Made by a program: the position numbers and the translations under genes. Below the pieces are notes generated by a model that worked only from the letters and a program-made list of their open reading frames with translations, was not told the origin of the DNA and made no database searches. From Mycolicibacterium vulneris (GTDB lineage Bacteria > Actinomycetota > Actinomycetes > Mycobacteriales > Mycobacteriaceae), in NCBI RefSeq assembly GCF_002104765.1, contig NZ_NCXM01000014.1, positions 90,399-154,398 on the forward strand: 64,000 bases of DNA, read 5' to 3'. Positions 21,491-31,439 of this stretch are shown piece by piece; within the stretch, counting starts at the first letter, position 1; every line of letters begins with the position of its first letter.

Positions 21491-22945
21491 TCAGCTGCCC
21501 GGCGGCATCAGCATTGTTTGCCATGTCTTATCCTTGGGCGCGGTTTGGGCTAGATCGGATTGCGTGTATTGATGCCCGTCGGGTCCGATGTAGGTGCCGG
21601 TGGCCGGGTCGTACTGGGCGGCAGCGATCGGCGGCGGCGCCGAGGCGGGCGGGCCCGCAACCGCTGGCGGTGAGCCGGGAGGCAGCTGCGGGATGCCTTG
21701 GCCAGACAGGGTGGCGTTCGGGTCACCTTTCCAGTTGAAGCCGTCGTTAAGCGGCGCATACTGTTCGTTGCTTTCACACATCTTGACCGTAGGTGCGCGT
21801 TTATCCGGAACCGTCTCGCAGGGCACATTGCGCACGCCACGCACGGCGAATGGCGAGTCCTGGGGGACCCGACAATACAGGTCACCTGCCGGGCGATCGG
21901 GATAATCAGTTTCGGGCACTCGGTGCTGCTGAGCCGGCAGGAAGCCGGTGGTACATATTGGTGGCAGGTTCAGGTTCAAATTGAAGTCAAGGTAATAGCC
22001 CCTGTAAGCCTGTTTGGTGCCCATATTAGGTACGTCGCCGCCGCCCTGAACCGCGGTCGCGTGCGGCAGCAGTACCAACACCTGCTCGATGTCGTTCCGG
22101 TAGGTAACTGCCACCTGACCGATGCTGACCAAGTTGGCGAGCATGATCGGCAGTGTGGGCCGCAGCCGGTCGAAAAGTCGACGTACTTCGTCGGCGGCTA
22201 GGGCGCCCTTTTCGAGGACACCCGCGACGGCTCGGTCCTGGGTTTGCAGCTGGTCGGTGATAGCGGCAAGATGCGTTGACCATGCCCGGATGGAGGGCGA
22301 GGTGCTGGCCTGCGAGTCGAGTACCGGCGGTGATTGGTCGATCAAGGCGGTGAGGGAGTCCAGGTTTTCCCTCGCGTCCATGGCCAGGGCGGTGGATCCC
22401 TTGACGATCCGGGAAAGTTCCGGGCCGAGTCCCCCGACGGCGGTGTAGCTCTCGTCGATCACCGTTTTCAGGTTGTCGCGCGGGATCGCCTCCAAGGCGT
22501 GGTTGGTCGCATCGAGCAGTGTGTTGATGTCCGGAGGCACTGACGTGCGGCTCTCCGGTATCACGTCACCGTCACGTAGTGGCCGGGAGCTGCCGTTGCG
22601 CGGCAGCAGTGAGACGTATTGTTCACCGACCGACGATTGGCTGTGGACTTGCGCATCGAGATCGGATGGGATGTCGAGCCCTGATTTGAGGAGGAGCACG
22701 GCGTCGACGCCGGTGGGGGTTACCCGTACGTCCTTGACCCGGCCAACGTAGGTGCCGCGGTAGGTGACGTTCGCCCTTTTATATAGACCCCCAGCTTGTG
22801 GGAGTTGGACGATCACCTTGTACTGCCCGAGACCGGGTATCACGTTCTCGACCTTGATGTAGCCGAAGAGTGTCACCGCGGCGGCGATGCCCGACACCAC
22901 AGCAAAAATGCACAGCTTTATCCGAATTTGAAGGCCCAAACGCAT
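21491..22945 (-). CDS. mceF: MCE-family protein MceF
   Basis: 484-residue periplasmic-facing subunit of the Mce lipid importer. It has an N-terminal membrane anchor (about 8-28), an MCE/MlaD beta domain (about 33-112, with QYKVIVQLPQAGGLYKRANV), a long helical region, and a Pro/Ala-rich tail (about 415-460). The ATG at 22945 lies 3 bases after the mceE stop; the frame opens further upstream but that part overlaps mceE. It is the last of the six mce genes. Co-members form a hexameric tunnel in known Mce systems. The lipid substrate of this operon is unknown. Confidence 0.93.
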   Translation of the reverse strand: MRLGLQIRIKLCIFAVVSGIAAAVTLFGYIKVENVIPGLGQYKVIVQLPQAGGLYKRANVTYRGTYVGRVKDVRVTPTGVDAVLLLKSGLDIPSDLDAQVHSQSSVGEQYVSLLPRNGSSRPLRDGDVIPESRTSVPPDINTLLDATNHALEAIPRDNLKTVIDESYTAVGGLGPELSRIVKGSTALAMDARENLDSLTALIDQSPPVLDSQASTSPSIRAWSTHLAAITDQLQTQDRAVAGVLEKGALAADEVRRLFDRLRPTLPIMLANLVSIGQVAVTYRNDIEQVLVLLPHATAVQGGGDVPNMGTKQAYRGYYLDFNLNLNLPPICTTGFLPAQQHRVPETDYPDRPAGDLYCRVPQDSPFAVRGVRNVPCETVPDKRAPTVKMCESNEQYAPLNDGFNWKGDPNATLSGQGIPQLPPGSPPAVAGPPASAPPPIAAAQYDPATGTYIGPDGHQYTQSDLAQTAPKDKTWQTMLMPPGS

Positions 22946-22947
22946 GT

Positions 22948-24087
22948 TTATGGTCCTTGATCCAGGCGATAGGGGGCGATGAGCGGGTTGGCCTTGGTGT
23001 ACGGACTGGGCTGCTGCCCGATCGTGCGGCCCCACTGCAATTCCAGTTCGGTCAGGTTCCCCTCGAACCGGGTGCCGGTAAATAGCGCCGAATCAATCCG
23101 GCTCAGCGTCAGGTCAACAATAAGCGTGAGGTTGGCGTAGTCACCCCGGAGCCAATTGGTGAGCGGCTCTTTAACCCATGGAAACACCGAAAAAAAGCTC
23201 AGCGAGCGGGTCAGGGAGGGGCCAGCGTTAGCCAGCGATTCGAGCACCGGGCCAAGGTTCTTCAACTCCTGGACGAGCGCATCTTTAGTCTGATTGACGG
23301 AGTCGGCGGTCAGCGCGCTGAACTTGCCCAGCTGCTCGGCCGCGTCGGCCAGTTTTTCCCGCTCGTCTTTGAGCACCGCCAAGGCGTTCGGAAGGCTGCT
23401 TAGCAAGCGGTCAACCACGGGTTTCTGTTCGGCGAACTGTCCCGCGAGGTTATTCACGCTGTCGGTGGCTTTGATGATGTCGTCGGTTTGCTCGTTGAGA
23501 TGGCCGATGAACTGGTCCAGTTGTCGGATCAGGCTCTTCAGATCTCGCTCACGTCCCGCAAACGCCGTGCTTAACGTCTTGGTGATGTCTTGAACCTGGC
23601 CGAGGCCACCACCGTTGAGGACGAGCGACAATGCTGCCAATGTCTGCTCGGTCGTCGGATAATCGCCCGCAGCCGAGAGGGGAATTAGCGAACCTTTTTG
23701 CAGCCTACCTTCGGCCGGGACATCGGTGGGCGCTGCCAGTTCGACCTCCAGCGAGCCCAAGAGGCTGGTCTGACCGATCTTGGCGGTAGCGTTAGCGGGG
23801 AGCTTCACGTTACCGTCGAGCCGCATGGTGATTAGTGCATGCCAGCCTTCACGTTCAATGTTAGTGACAGTGCCGACCGTCACATCGCCTACCTGGACGC
23901 GGGAGTTCGGCTGGACATTTACGACGTCGGGCATTTGCGCCTTCACCTCGTAGGAGCCAGGGCCGTTGCCTGCAGTGCCGGGGAGTGGTATGGAGTTCAG
24001 GCCTCGCCAGCCGCAGCCCGACAATCCGCTGCCGGCGAGCACCACCAGCAGGCCTGCGGTGACGCCCGCCCAGCGGGACCGCCTCAT
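22948..24087 (-). CDS. mceE: MCE-family lipoprotein MceE
   Basis: 379 residues, with a lipoprotein signal peptide and lipobox LSGC (acceptor Cys25). The MCE domain follows (about 43-120, YEVKAQMPDVVNVQPNSRVQ), then a coiled, helical C-terminal region. Lipidation is the usual property of the E subunit. Its start overlaps the mceD stop by 4 bases, and mceF begins 3 bases after its stop. Confidence 0.94.
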   Translation of the reverse strand: MRRSRWAGVTAGLLVVLAGSGLSGCGWRGLNSIPLPGTAGNGPGSYEVKAQMPDVVNVQPNSRVQVGDVTVGTVTNIEREGWHALITMRLDGNVKLPANATAKIGQTSLLGSLEVELAAPTDVPAEGRLQKGSLIPLSAAGDYPTTEQTLAALSLVLNGGGLGQVQDITKTLSTAFAGRERDLKSLIRQLDQFIGHLNEQTDDIIKATDSVNNLAGQFAEQKPVVDRLLSSLPNALAVLKDEREKLADAAEQLGKFSALTADSVNQTKDALVQELKNLGPVLESLANAGPSLTRSLSFFSVFPWVKEPLTNWLRGDYANLTLIVDLTLSRIDSALFTGTRFEGNLTELELQWGRTIGQQPSPYTKANPLIAPYRLDQGP

Positions 24088-25409
24088 GACCTCGCTCCTG
24101 GCGGGACCATCATGCCGGGTAGCCCCTGGGCGGGATTCGTCGCCACCGCCTCGGCGGGCAACTGCGGGGCGGTGTGGGCCGGTGCTGGTTGTCCGTTCGG
24201 AGCCGCCGTATTTTCCGGCGCATCCGGAATTGGCGGCACGTAGTCCGGACGCAGCCGGTCCTCGCTGTAGGTAACCTCGTTCGGACGAGCGCTTTCACCG
24301 ACGAACAGGTTCTCCCCCAGCGGTGGAAAGTTGTACTGACGGTTCTTTACGATCGGCGCCAAATACTGCACGCATAGCTTCGCGGCCTGCTGACTGTTCA
24401 GCCGCGACGCCGCCTGTACGGCTCCGCATAGGAAGGAGATGGGATCGGCGAAGTTGTTGAGCGCCAGCGCTCCGGTGATCGCCCCCTGCGTGGGTTGCCA
24501 AATGTTGGTGTAGTTCACCAGCGCCGTCGGCAAGACGTGCAGGGTCTGCTTGATGTCATCGAGGCTGTCGGTGACCGCCCTGGAAAGGGACGCCAGTTTG
24601 TCTGACGTAACGCCGATAGCCTCGCGGTTTTCTGCCACAAAACCCTGGACGTCCCCGACAGCGGTATTGAGGTCCCTGACCGCCGCGGCCACTTCATTGG
24701 GATCGTTAGCCAGCAATCCGGTCACAAATGCCAGGTTCCGATTCAGCTGGCTCATCGAATCCGAACTGCTTTGAAGGGCCGACACGATTGTCGCCAGACT
24801 CTTTACGGTACCGAAGATGTCGCGGCTGTGGTCCCCGAGCACCGAGAAGGCTTGCGATAATTTGATCACCGTGTCACGGATATCGGTACCCTCGCCGCGC
24901 AGGTTGTCCGCGGCTGTATTGATTAACGATCCCAGCGGAGCTACGCCGCCTGGTTGGGTCGGCTGCAGCGTCTGCGTGAGCTTGTCGAGCTGTGTGCGCA
25001 AGTCGTCCCATTCCACGGGGACGGCGGTGCGATTCTCTGGAATCACCGCGTTGTTGGGCATCGCTGGTCCCGCCGCGTAGGTGGGTGTCAGCTGAATAGC
25101 TCGCGAAGTGACCAGCGCCGGGGACACGATCACGGCCTTGACGTCGGCGGGCACCTTGTATTTGTGGTCGTACCAGAATGTGATCTTGACCCGTTGAGGT
25201 TGCGGTTCGATTTTCTCGATTTTCCCGACCGGCACACCCAGGATGAGCACCTCGTCGCCGGCAAACACACCGTTGCTATTAGCGAAATACCCGATGACAT
25301 AGGTCCGGTCGATCTGACCGGAGGCGCGCTGAACGGTCACAAGCCCGCCAATGAGCAACAGAACCAGGACGACGCCCAGACCGGTCTTAGCCTTGCGCGG
25401 TGCCCTCAC
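24084..25409 (-). CDS. mceD: MCE-family protein MceD
   Basis: 441 residues with an N-terminal transmembrane anchor (about 10-28), an MCE domain (about 36-115, with GVFAGDEVLILGVPVGKIEK), a helical barrel region and a Pro/Ala-rich C-terminus. The start is GTG at 25409 inside a GTGA overlap with the mceC stop, indicating translational coupling. It is part of the hexameric lipid-import channel. Confidence 0.93.
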   Translation of the reverse strand: MRAPRKAKTGLGVVLVLLLIGGLVTVQRASGQIDRTYVIGYFANSNGVFAGDEVLILGVPVGKIEKIEPQPQRVKITFWYDHKYKVPADVKAVIVSPALVTSRAIQLTPTYAAGPAMPNNAVIPENRTAVPVEWDDLRTQLDKLTQTLQPTQPGGVAPLGSLINTAADNLRGEGTDIRDTVIKLSQAFSVLGDHSRDIFGTVKSLATIVSALQSSSDSMSQLNRNLAFVTGLLANDPNEVAAAVRDLNTAVGDVQGFVAENREAIGVTSDKLASLSRAVTDSLDDIKQTLHVLPTALVNYTNIWQPTQGAITGALALNNFADPISFLCGAVQAASRLNSQQAAKLCVQYLAPIVKNRQYNFPPLGENLFVGESARPNEVTYSEDRLRPDYVPPIPDAPENTAAPNGQPAPAHTAPQLPAEAVATNPAQGLPGMMVPPGARS

Positions 25410-26731
25410 CGTCCTATCTCCTCTGGCGGCCCGACGGGCACGCGCGGTGGTCCGCCTGCTAGCCCTGCGTCGGGCGGTCGCGGGACCGGCGCAGAAGGCC
25501 GATCGGGCACGGGCTCATAACCAGCTGGCGGTCCGGGCGGCGGTCCCCCAGGGGGCGGCTGGGGCAACGGCGGCCGGTACGGATAGCGAGGGTCGCCAGG
25601 TCTGCCCGTGATCGCATCGGGCAGCGTCAGCTTCGGATCCCCACCCTGGCCGGTGCGCGGGTACGGAACCGGCAAAGCAGGCGTCCCAGGCTGGCCCAGC
25701 GGTGGGTCGGTGCGCTGCGAAGGCAGCAAGACGCTGGGATCCAGACCAAGATCGGAGAATGCGGCGTCGATGAATGGTTGCACGAACTGACCCGGAAGCA
25801 GGTTGACAACGTAGCCCTTGAAGAATGGGCCCGAGGCGACCGCCTCACCCAGCGACATCACGTAGGCGTTAAGCATTCGAATCGACTTCTGCACCCGCTC
25901 TTTGCGGTTGTCGACAATCGTCAGCACGCCGTTGAGCTTGTCGAGCGCCGGACGCAACTGGGCATGGTTCTGCGCGATGAACTCGGACAGCTGCTTTGAC
26001 AGTGCTGAGATGTTGTAGGAGATCGAATCCAGTGCGTTGCTCTGGTTCTTCAGCTCGATCAGCAGGGCGTTGGTGTTGGCGATTAAGGTGGCTATCTGGG
26101 CGGCGCGGTCGGCCAGCACGCTCGTCACTTTATTGGTGTTGGCCAGCAAGTTGCGCAGCTGCCCGTCGCGCATGTTCAGGGTTTGTGAGAGCCGGGCGAC
26201 GCCCCGAACTGCTGCCTTGAGATCTGGCGGGGTGTCGGAGAACGTCTGCGCCAGCGTTGCCAACGAATCGGACAACTGATTGGTGTTCAAACCGCTGATT
26301 GTGTTCGCCAGATCACCAAGCGCGTCAGGCAGCTGATAGGCCGGGGTTGTCCGATCGAGGGGAATCGGTTCTGACAGCTGGCCGTCGCCGCGGGGGGTGA
26401 CCTCAAAGACCTTGGTGCCCAGTACGCTTTTGGTCTTGACCGCCGCCTCGGTCCGGTCTCCGAGCCGGATGTCCTTCGCAACGGTGAACTGCACCAGCAC
26501 CCGTTGTCCGTCAAGGTCGATGCGGGATACCTGACCCACCCGGGCACCGAAGACTTGTACGGCGGCCCCCGTCTTGAGGCCGCCGGCCTCGGCAAGGTAC
26601 GCCGCATAATGGCTGCCGCCGGACAGGAACGGCAGCTTGTCGTACTCGGTTGCCGCCAGCACCGCCCCGGCCGTCACGGCGCAGCCGACGATACCAATGA
26701 TGAACGAGTTACGTTCGGCGAAGGATTTCAT
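25406..26731 (-). CDS. mceC: MCE-family protein MceC with proline-rich tail
   Basis: 441 residues from the ATG at 26731, which overlaps the mceB stop (ATGA); the frame stays open to 26821 but inside mceB. Features are an N-terminal anchor (about 10-28), an MCE domain (about 37-115), a helical region, and a C-terminal tail from about 365 on that is strongly Pro/Gly rich (PPLPQPPPGGPPPGPPAG). Such disordered tails are common in MceC/MceD proteins and may reach into the cell wall. Confidence 0.93.
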   Translation of the reverse strand: MKSFAERNSFIIGIVGCAVTAGAVLAATEYDKLPFLSGGSHYAAYLAEAGGLKTGAAVQVFGARVGQVSRIDLDGQRVLVQFTVAKDIRLGDRTEAAVKTKSVLGTKVFEVTPRGDGQLSEPIPLDRTTPAYQLPDALGDLANTISGLNTNQLSDSLATLAQTFSDTPPDLKAAVRGVARLSQTLNMRDGQLRNLLANTNKVTSVLADRAAQIATLIANTNALLIELKNQSNALDSISYNISALSKQLSEFIAQNHAQLRPALDKLNGVLTIVDNRKERVQKSIRMLNAYVMSLGEAVASGPFFKGYVVNLLPGQFVQPFIDAAFSDLGLDPSVLLPSQRTDPPLGQPGTPALPVPYPRTGQGGDPKLTLPDAITGRPGDPRYPYRPPLPQPPPGGPPPGPPAGYEPVPDRPSAPVPRPPDAGLAGGPPRVPVGPPEEIGR

Positions 26732-27756
26732 TTCGGCGTGCACCTTCCCGAGGACTGGCCAGCCAGCTTGATGTAGACGGGTTGGCCACCTTTCCCGTTG
26801 ACCTTGAGCAACAGATCGCACAGATAGAATGAGAAGTAGTCGCCGTAGAGCCCCTGCCTGTCCAAGGCCTGGTAGGCGTCGGGGAGCGTGTTGAGAAGGT
26901 CGTCGAAGTAATCGTGATCAGCGAGGACGATCCCGCTGACTCGGTCGGTCTGATGGATGGTGTCCTGCAGGGCCGGGCGAGCCTGATGGAGCAGATCGGC
27001 GATCGACCCAGATGCGGCGTTGATGTGGGCCACGCCGTTGCTGATATCTGATTTGCGATCCGCGAGCCCCTGCATGAGCTCTTTCAACGAATCGACTGCC
27101 TTAGCGAACTGGTCGCGCTGATCGCCGAGGGAGGCTAGCACGGTGTTGAGGTTGGTTATCACGTGTCCGATCAGTTCGTCGCGGTCGGCAAGGGTGCTGG
27201 TCAGCGTGGCAGTCTGCGCCAGAAATGAGCTGACAGTCGCGCCCTGACCCTGGAAAGTCGAGATCAACTGGCCGGTGAGCGCATTGACCTGTGCGGGGTC
27301 CAGCGCTTCGAACAACGGGTGAAAGCCCCCGATCAGCGCGTCGAGATCCAGCGCCGGAGCGGTCCTCGCCAGCGGGATAGTCTGCCCGGGTTTGAGTTGT
27401 TTGACTCCGCCAGCACCCTCTTCAAGGGCCAGGAAGCGGTCGCCGACCAAATTGCTCCAACGGATCACCGCTTTTGTGCCCTCGGTCAACACCACCGACT
27501 GATCGGCGGAGAACTCGACCACTGCGAACGCGTCTTGCTTGATTGAAATCTTTTTGACCTTGCCGACCTCGACGCCGGCGATGCGCACAAAGTCGCCGCT
27601 TTTCAAGCCAGCCACGTTGGTGAACTCGGCATGATAGGTCTCGTCCTTCTCGAATCGCAGCTGCGCGAACACCGCGAACAGCGCGAATAGGCTCAGCAGA
27701 CAGACGGTCACAAAGATGGCGAGCCGCCAGATGGCGCTGCCGAGGTTGTCTCTCAT
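26728..27756 (-). CDS. mceB: MCE-family protein MceB
   Basis: 342 residues from the ATG at 27756 in an ATGA overlap with mceA. The open frame extends to 28074, but the additional N-terminus is antisense-like, basic sequence within mceA and lacks a membrane segment, so it was rejected. It has an N-terminal helix (about 11-31), an MCE domain with YHAEFTNVAGLKSGDFVRIA, and the short C-terminus typical of MceB, ending in CTPK. Confidence 0.94.
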   Translation of the reverse strand: MRDNLGSAIWRLAIFVTVCLLSLFALFAVFAQLRFEKDETYHAEFTNVAGLKSGDFVRIAGVEVGKVKKISIKQDAFAVVEFSADQSVVLTEGTKAVIRWSNLVGDRFLALEEGAGGVKQLKPGQTIPLARTAPALDLDALIGGFHPLFEALDPAQVNALTGQLISTFQGQGATVSSFLAQTATLTSTLADRDELIGHVITNLNTVLASLGDQRDQFAKAVDSLKELMQGLADRKSDISNGVAHINAASGSIADLLHQARPALQDTIHQTDRVSGIVLADHDYFDDLLNTLPDAYQALDRQGLYGDYFSFYLCDLLLKVNGKGGQPVYIKLAGQSSGRCTPK

Positions 27757-29117
27757 GGCTGTGTTCCCGAGATGTCTGACGGACTGTGTTGCGGCCCGGG
27801 CGGCAGCGGATGGAGCGGCGTCCCATCCGGTCCGTATTGCGCTGCGCCGTACGGTGGCGCGCCGGAATACGGAATCGGCCCTGGTGCCGGACCTGGGATG
27901 CACTGGCGGATGCTGGGCGGCTGCGGCACGGCGCGCGTCACCGGGAAATAGTCGGCGTAACAGGGATGCCCGATGCCGGGATTGGGCCGGATGTCGAGTC
28001 CGGTACCCCAACCAGTGTCGGTAATTAGTTGACGGACCGGATAGTTTTTGCTGGGGTCGGGCAGTGACCCGCAACTCGGCTTGCCGCCGGGTCCGCCTTT
28101 TGCGGCCACAATTGGCAGGTTTTGCGGGTACTGGTATGGGTCGTCGCCGAGCAGCAAGGCGGCATCCACAATCATCGAGTAACCATTGGAACCACCCAGC
28201 GCGTCCCGGCCACCGTTGTCGACATACCAGGTGGCGCCGAGAAGCATGCAGGTGTACTCGGGGTTGTACTTCATCAGTAGGTTTGTCGTTGGCTCAAGCA
28301 AGTTGATTCCACGGACGAAGTTGCTCTGGTTGGGCGCGATGAGATCGGTACCGGACTGCGACAGACCAATCGCATTCAGCAGCAAGGCGTCGAGTGCCGA
28401 TGTATGGCTTGTGATGGTCGCGCTCGTGGTACTCACGGCCGCGAGCGTCCTCAGGATGTCTTGTCCGGCGGCGCTGTAGGCGTCGCTGAAACCGCTCAGC
28501 GATCGGAGGTCTTGCTGCACGGTGCCCATGCGCGGATTCAGCGCCAGCAGCACCTGATTGGCGTCGGTGATGGCCTGCCCGATGGTCTGGCCCTCACCGC
28601 GCAGACCGATTGCCAACGCGGTCAGAGTCGCGTTGAGCTTGGCGGGGTCGATCTGTTTGAGCACCAGGGCGAGGTTCTGGAAAACGGTGTTGACCTCGGT
28701 GCTGACATTGCGGGATCGCAGCAGCGCTCCTGCGGCTATGTGCTTGGTGCTGGGATTCTCGGGGTAGACCAGATCGACGTACTTGGAGCCAAACAACGTT
28801 GAGGCTTTGATCTGGGCTTCGATATTTGCCGGAATATTTCTGACCTGATCGGGGTCGATCTCTAACTGCAGACTGACTGGTTCGGTGCCGCCGGATACCG
28901 AGGCGACGCGGCCTACTTGTACGCCACGCAGCATCACCTTGCTGCCGGTCTCCATGACAAGGCCGGAGCGATCAGACGTCAAGGTCAGCGGAATGAACGA
29001 ACGAAATGTCCCGTTGAACAGCGCGGACGCCAAGATGATCAGCGCAACAATGATTCCACAAGAGATGGTCGCCCAGCGCCCTAGGTAAGCATCGTCTGCT
29101 GAAGACGAAGATTTCAT
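27753..29117 (-). CDS. mceA: MCE-family protein MceA
   Basis: 454 residues. N-terminal membrane anchor about 15-36, MCE domain about 43-125 (GLVMETGSKVMLRGVQVGRV), helical domain to about 290, then a cysteine-containing C-terminal region (YTCMLLGATWY, GKPSCGSL, HPCYADYFP) and a Pro-rich tail. It follows yrbEB by 36 bases with an ATG start. It is the first of the six Mce subunits. The assignment to a numbered operon (mce1-mce8 types) is not possible without a tree. Confidence 0.94.
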   Translation of the reverse strand: MKSSSSADDAYLGRWATISCGIIVALIILASALFNGTFRSFIPLTLTSDRSGLVMETGSKVMLRGVQVGRVASVSGGTEPVSLQLEIDPDQVRNIPANIEAQIKASTLFGSKYVDLVYPENPSTKHIAAGALLRSRNVSTEVNTVFQNLALVLKQIDPAKLNATLTALAIGLRGEGQTIGQAITDANQVLLALNPRMGTVQQDLRSLSGFSDAYSAAGQDILRTLAAVSTTSATITSHTSALDALLLNAIGLSQSGTDLIAPNQSNFVRGINLLEPTTNLLMKYNPEYTCMLLGATWYVDNGGRDALGGSNGYSMIVDAALLLGDDPYQYPQNLPIVAAKGGPGGKPSCGSLPDPSKNYPVRQLITDTGWGTGLDIRPNPGIGHPCYADYFPVTRAVPQPPSIRQCIPGPAPGPIPYSGAPPYGAAQYGPDGTPLHPLPPGPQHSPSDISGTQP

Positions 29118-29153
29118 TCCGATATCCCTTACCGATGTCAGGCAGAATCAGGA

Positions 29154-30014
29154 CTATCCGCCCGAGAAGTGGAAGTTGCCGGTCTTCCCGTAGATGGCAA
29201 GCGAGGAGAATAGAATTACTAACACCGCGGAGACCATTGAGCTACGCACCGCTCTACCCACGGCTTCACCCACCCCGGCGGGCCCACCCGAAGCGGTATA
29301 GCCGTAGTAGGTATGCACCAGCATCACCACGAGGCCCATCAGGACTGCTTGCAGAAGAGACCAGATGATGTCGGTGGGCTGCAGAAATGTCGAAAAATAG
29401 TGATCGTAGACGCCCGTCGGTTGACCGTACACGGACGTTGTCGCGAACCGGGCGGCATAAAAGGACATCCATAGCCCTATGCAATACAGCGGAATCACCA
29501 CAAGCACTCCGGCGATTACCCGGGTGGAAGCCAAATAAGCAATCGAGCGGATGCCCATCACCTCAAGGGCGTCGATTTCCTCGTTAATCCGCATTGCACC
29601 CAGTTGTGCGGTGGTACCGGCTCCGATGGTGGCCGACAAGCCAATTACCGCGGTCAGCGGCGTGACGATGCGGCCATTTACGTACGCGGAAACGAAACCA
29701 GTCAACGCCTCCACACCGATACCGCTTAATGAGCTGTAGCCCTGGATCGTGACGAGGGAACCCCCCGATAGCGTCAGAAAGCCGACGATCCCCACGGTGC
29801 CGCCGATCACCGCCAGCGCGCCGGCGCCTAAGCCCATCTCGGCGACAATGCGCAATGTCTCGTGCTGGTAGGAGGACAAGGCGTCCCGGACCGCGCCCAG
29901 AGTTCTTGTGTAAAAACGCGCTTGCGCGCCGACCCGCCGCCAGCCGGCAGCGCAGCCATCCAGCGTGTAGATCAGTCGCGGAAATAGCTGACTTGCAACG
30001 GTGCGGCTACTCAT
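29154..30014 (-). CDS. yrbEB: YrbE/MlaE permease B
   Basis: 286-residue multi-pass inner-membrane permease of the Mce ABC importer. The MlaE motif region GTTAQLGAMRINEEIDALEV contains the EExDALE signature that contacts the ATPase. About five hydrophobic segments are visible. It overlaps yrbEA by 4 bases (ATGA). The ATPase Mkl is expected elsewhere in the genome. Confidence 0.95.
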   Translation of the reverse strand: MSSRTVASQLFPRLIYTLDGCAAGWRRVGAQARFYTRTLGAVRDALSSYQHETLRIVAEMGLGAGALAVIGGTVGIVGFLTLSGGSLVTIQGYSSLSGIGVEALTGFVSAYVNGRIVTPLTAVIGLSATIGAGTTAQLGAMRINEEIDALEVMGIRSIAYLASTRVIAGVLVVIPLYCIGLWMSFYAARFATTSVYGQPTGVYDHYFSTFLQPTDIIWSLLQAVLMGLVVMLVHTYYGYTASGGPAGVGEAVGRAVRSSMVSAVLVILFSSLAIYGKTGNFHFSGG

Positions 30015-30781
30015 GGTGTCGCCTTCACGCCCACCGCGGTCACGATGACGTCGATGAAGAACAGCGCCATGAAGGAAAAGACCACCGTTTCGTTCACCGC
30101 ATTACCGACGGCGGCCGCCCCCCTGCCCACCGAGATGCCCTTGTAACACGCGATCAGACTGGCGGTCAGCCCGAACAGCCCGGCCTTGACTAGCGCGATG
30201 ACCAACTCCCGCGCGCCGGTCAACAGCGTCAACCCGGCGGCGAAGGACCCAGGTGTAACGTGCTGGACAAAGACGGAGAACGCGAACCCACCAACGAGGC
30301 CGGTTACGATTACCACGCCGGATAACAGCAACGAGATGAAGGTGGCCGCCAGCACCCGCGGCACGACCAGCGACCCGACCGGGTTGATGCCGAGGACGCG
30401 CAGCGCGTCGAGTTCCTCACGAATAGTGCGTGCGCCCAGGTCGGCACACATCGCCGTCGCGCCGGCACCGGCAACCACCAGCACAGTGACAAGCGGGCCA
30501 ATCTGTGTGACCGTAGCCAGCGCTGCGCCGCTGCCAGAAAAGTCTCCGGCACCGAACTCGATCAACAGGATATTTATCGTGAACACCGTGAGCACGGTGA
30601 AAGGAATCGACAACATCATCGTCGGCGCTATCGATACCCTGGCAACGAACCAGCTTTGCAGGAGGAACTCGCGCCCAGCAAACGGGCGCCGCGGTACCTG
30701 CAACAACGTGTCAAGCGACAGGGCGAAAAAATCTCCCACGGAGCGGACGGGTTTGGCGAAGGTATTCGGCGAGATCAACAC
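30011..30781 (-). CDS. yrbEA: YrbE/MlaE permease A
   Basis: 256-residue permease, first gene of the mce operon. It shows the MlaE signature in GATAMCADLGARTIREELDA and several hydrophobic helices. The start is GTG at 30781; GGAGG lies only 3-4 bases upstream of it, while the adjacent TTG at 30778 has better spacing, so the real start may be one codon in. With YrbEB it forms the transmembrane part of the lipid importer. Confidence 0.94.
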   Translation of the reverse strand: MLISPNTFAKPVRSVGDFFALSLDTLLQVPRRPFAGREFLLQSWFVARVSIAPTMMLSIPFTVLTVFTINILLIEFGAGDFSGSGAALATVTQIGPLVTVLVVAGAGATAMCADLGARTIREELDALRVLGINPVGSLVVPRVLAATFISLLLSGVVIVTGLVGGFAFSVFVQHVTPGSFAAGLTLLTGARELVIALVKAGLFGLTASLIACYKGISVGRGAAAVGNAVNETVVFSFMALFFIDVIVTAVGVKATP

Positions 30782-31439
30782 CGGCCTCCGTTCACATCAC
30801 ACGCCATAGTCATACCTGTACCGACGGGCGGCCATAGCGGATCTCGTCCGTCCTCTCACATGTCACCTTTTTAATTGGTCTTGGGAGGAACAACCGGAGC
30901 GGATTCGCTGTAGTCCGCTCCAGGAGCCCGCCGACTACGGATTGAGCTTTAACCGGCTGACATCCCCAAGGCTCAACCGCCATACTTGTCGTAGACCGCC
31001 GATGCTTGAACCTGGCCGCAAGGCCCCCAAGGCAACTGTTTCAACCGACTCGCCTCGCCCGCCCATGAGCGACTCATTCCAACCCGCAAACCGCGTACCA
31101 ATCTGACTCCAACGGCCACGCTAGAACTTCGCGGTCTAGTGAAGCCGACGAGCTGGAATGCTTGGGGCTGACAGCAGCGTCTTCATGCCGCCGACCGACA
31201 GCCTCTGCAGTGAGCTTGGGACCACGAGAACCCCCTCCCCGATTTCGTAGACTCTGGTAACGGAACTTTATTTTCATAACAAAACTTTGTCAACACTCAG
31301 TCAGGCGGTGGAACGGTCCTCGATCAGTCTGGCGGGCTTGCCCCGTTTCAAACACTTCGTCGAAGCAAGGTGCTGGGCGCTCACGTTTGGTGTGCGGCGC
31401 CGGTCCAATTCCAATGGCGCACTGGCGAAGTCGCGTATT
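30782..31439. other. Intergenic region upstream of the mce operon
   Basis: About 650 bases without a supportable gene. It must hold the mce operon promoter (minus strand). An AT-rich patch lies at about 31261-31300 in otherwise GC-rich DNA. Short open frames here have no recognisable product. Confidence 0.5.
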
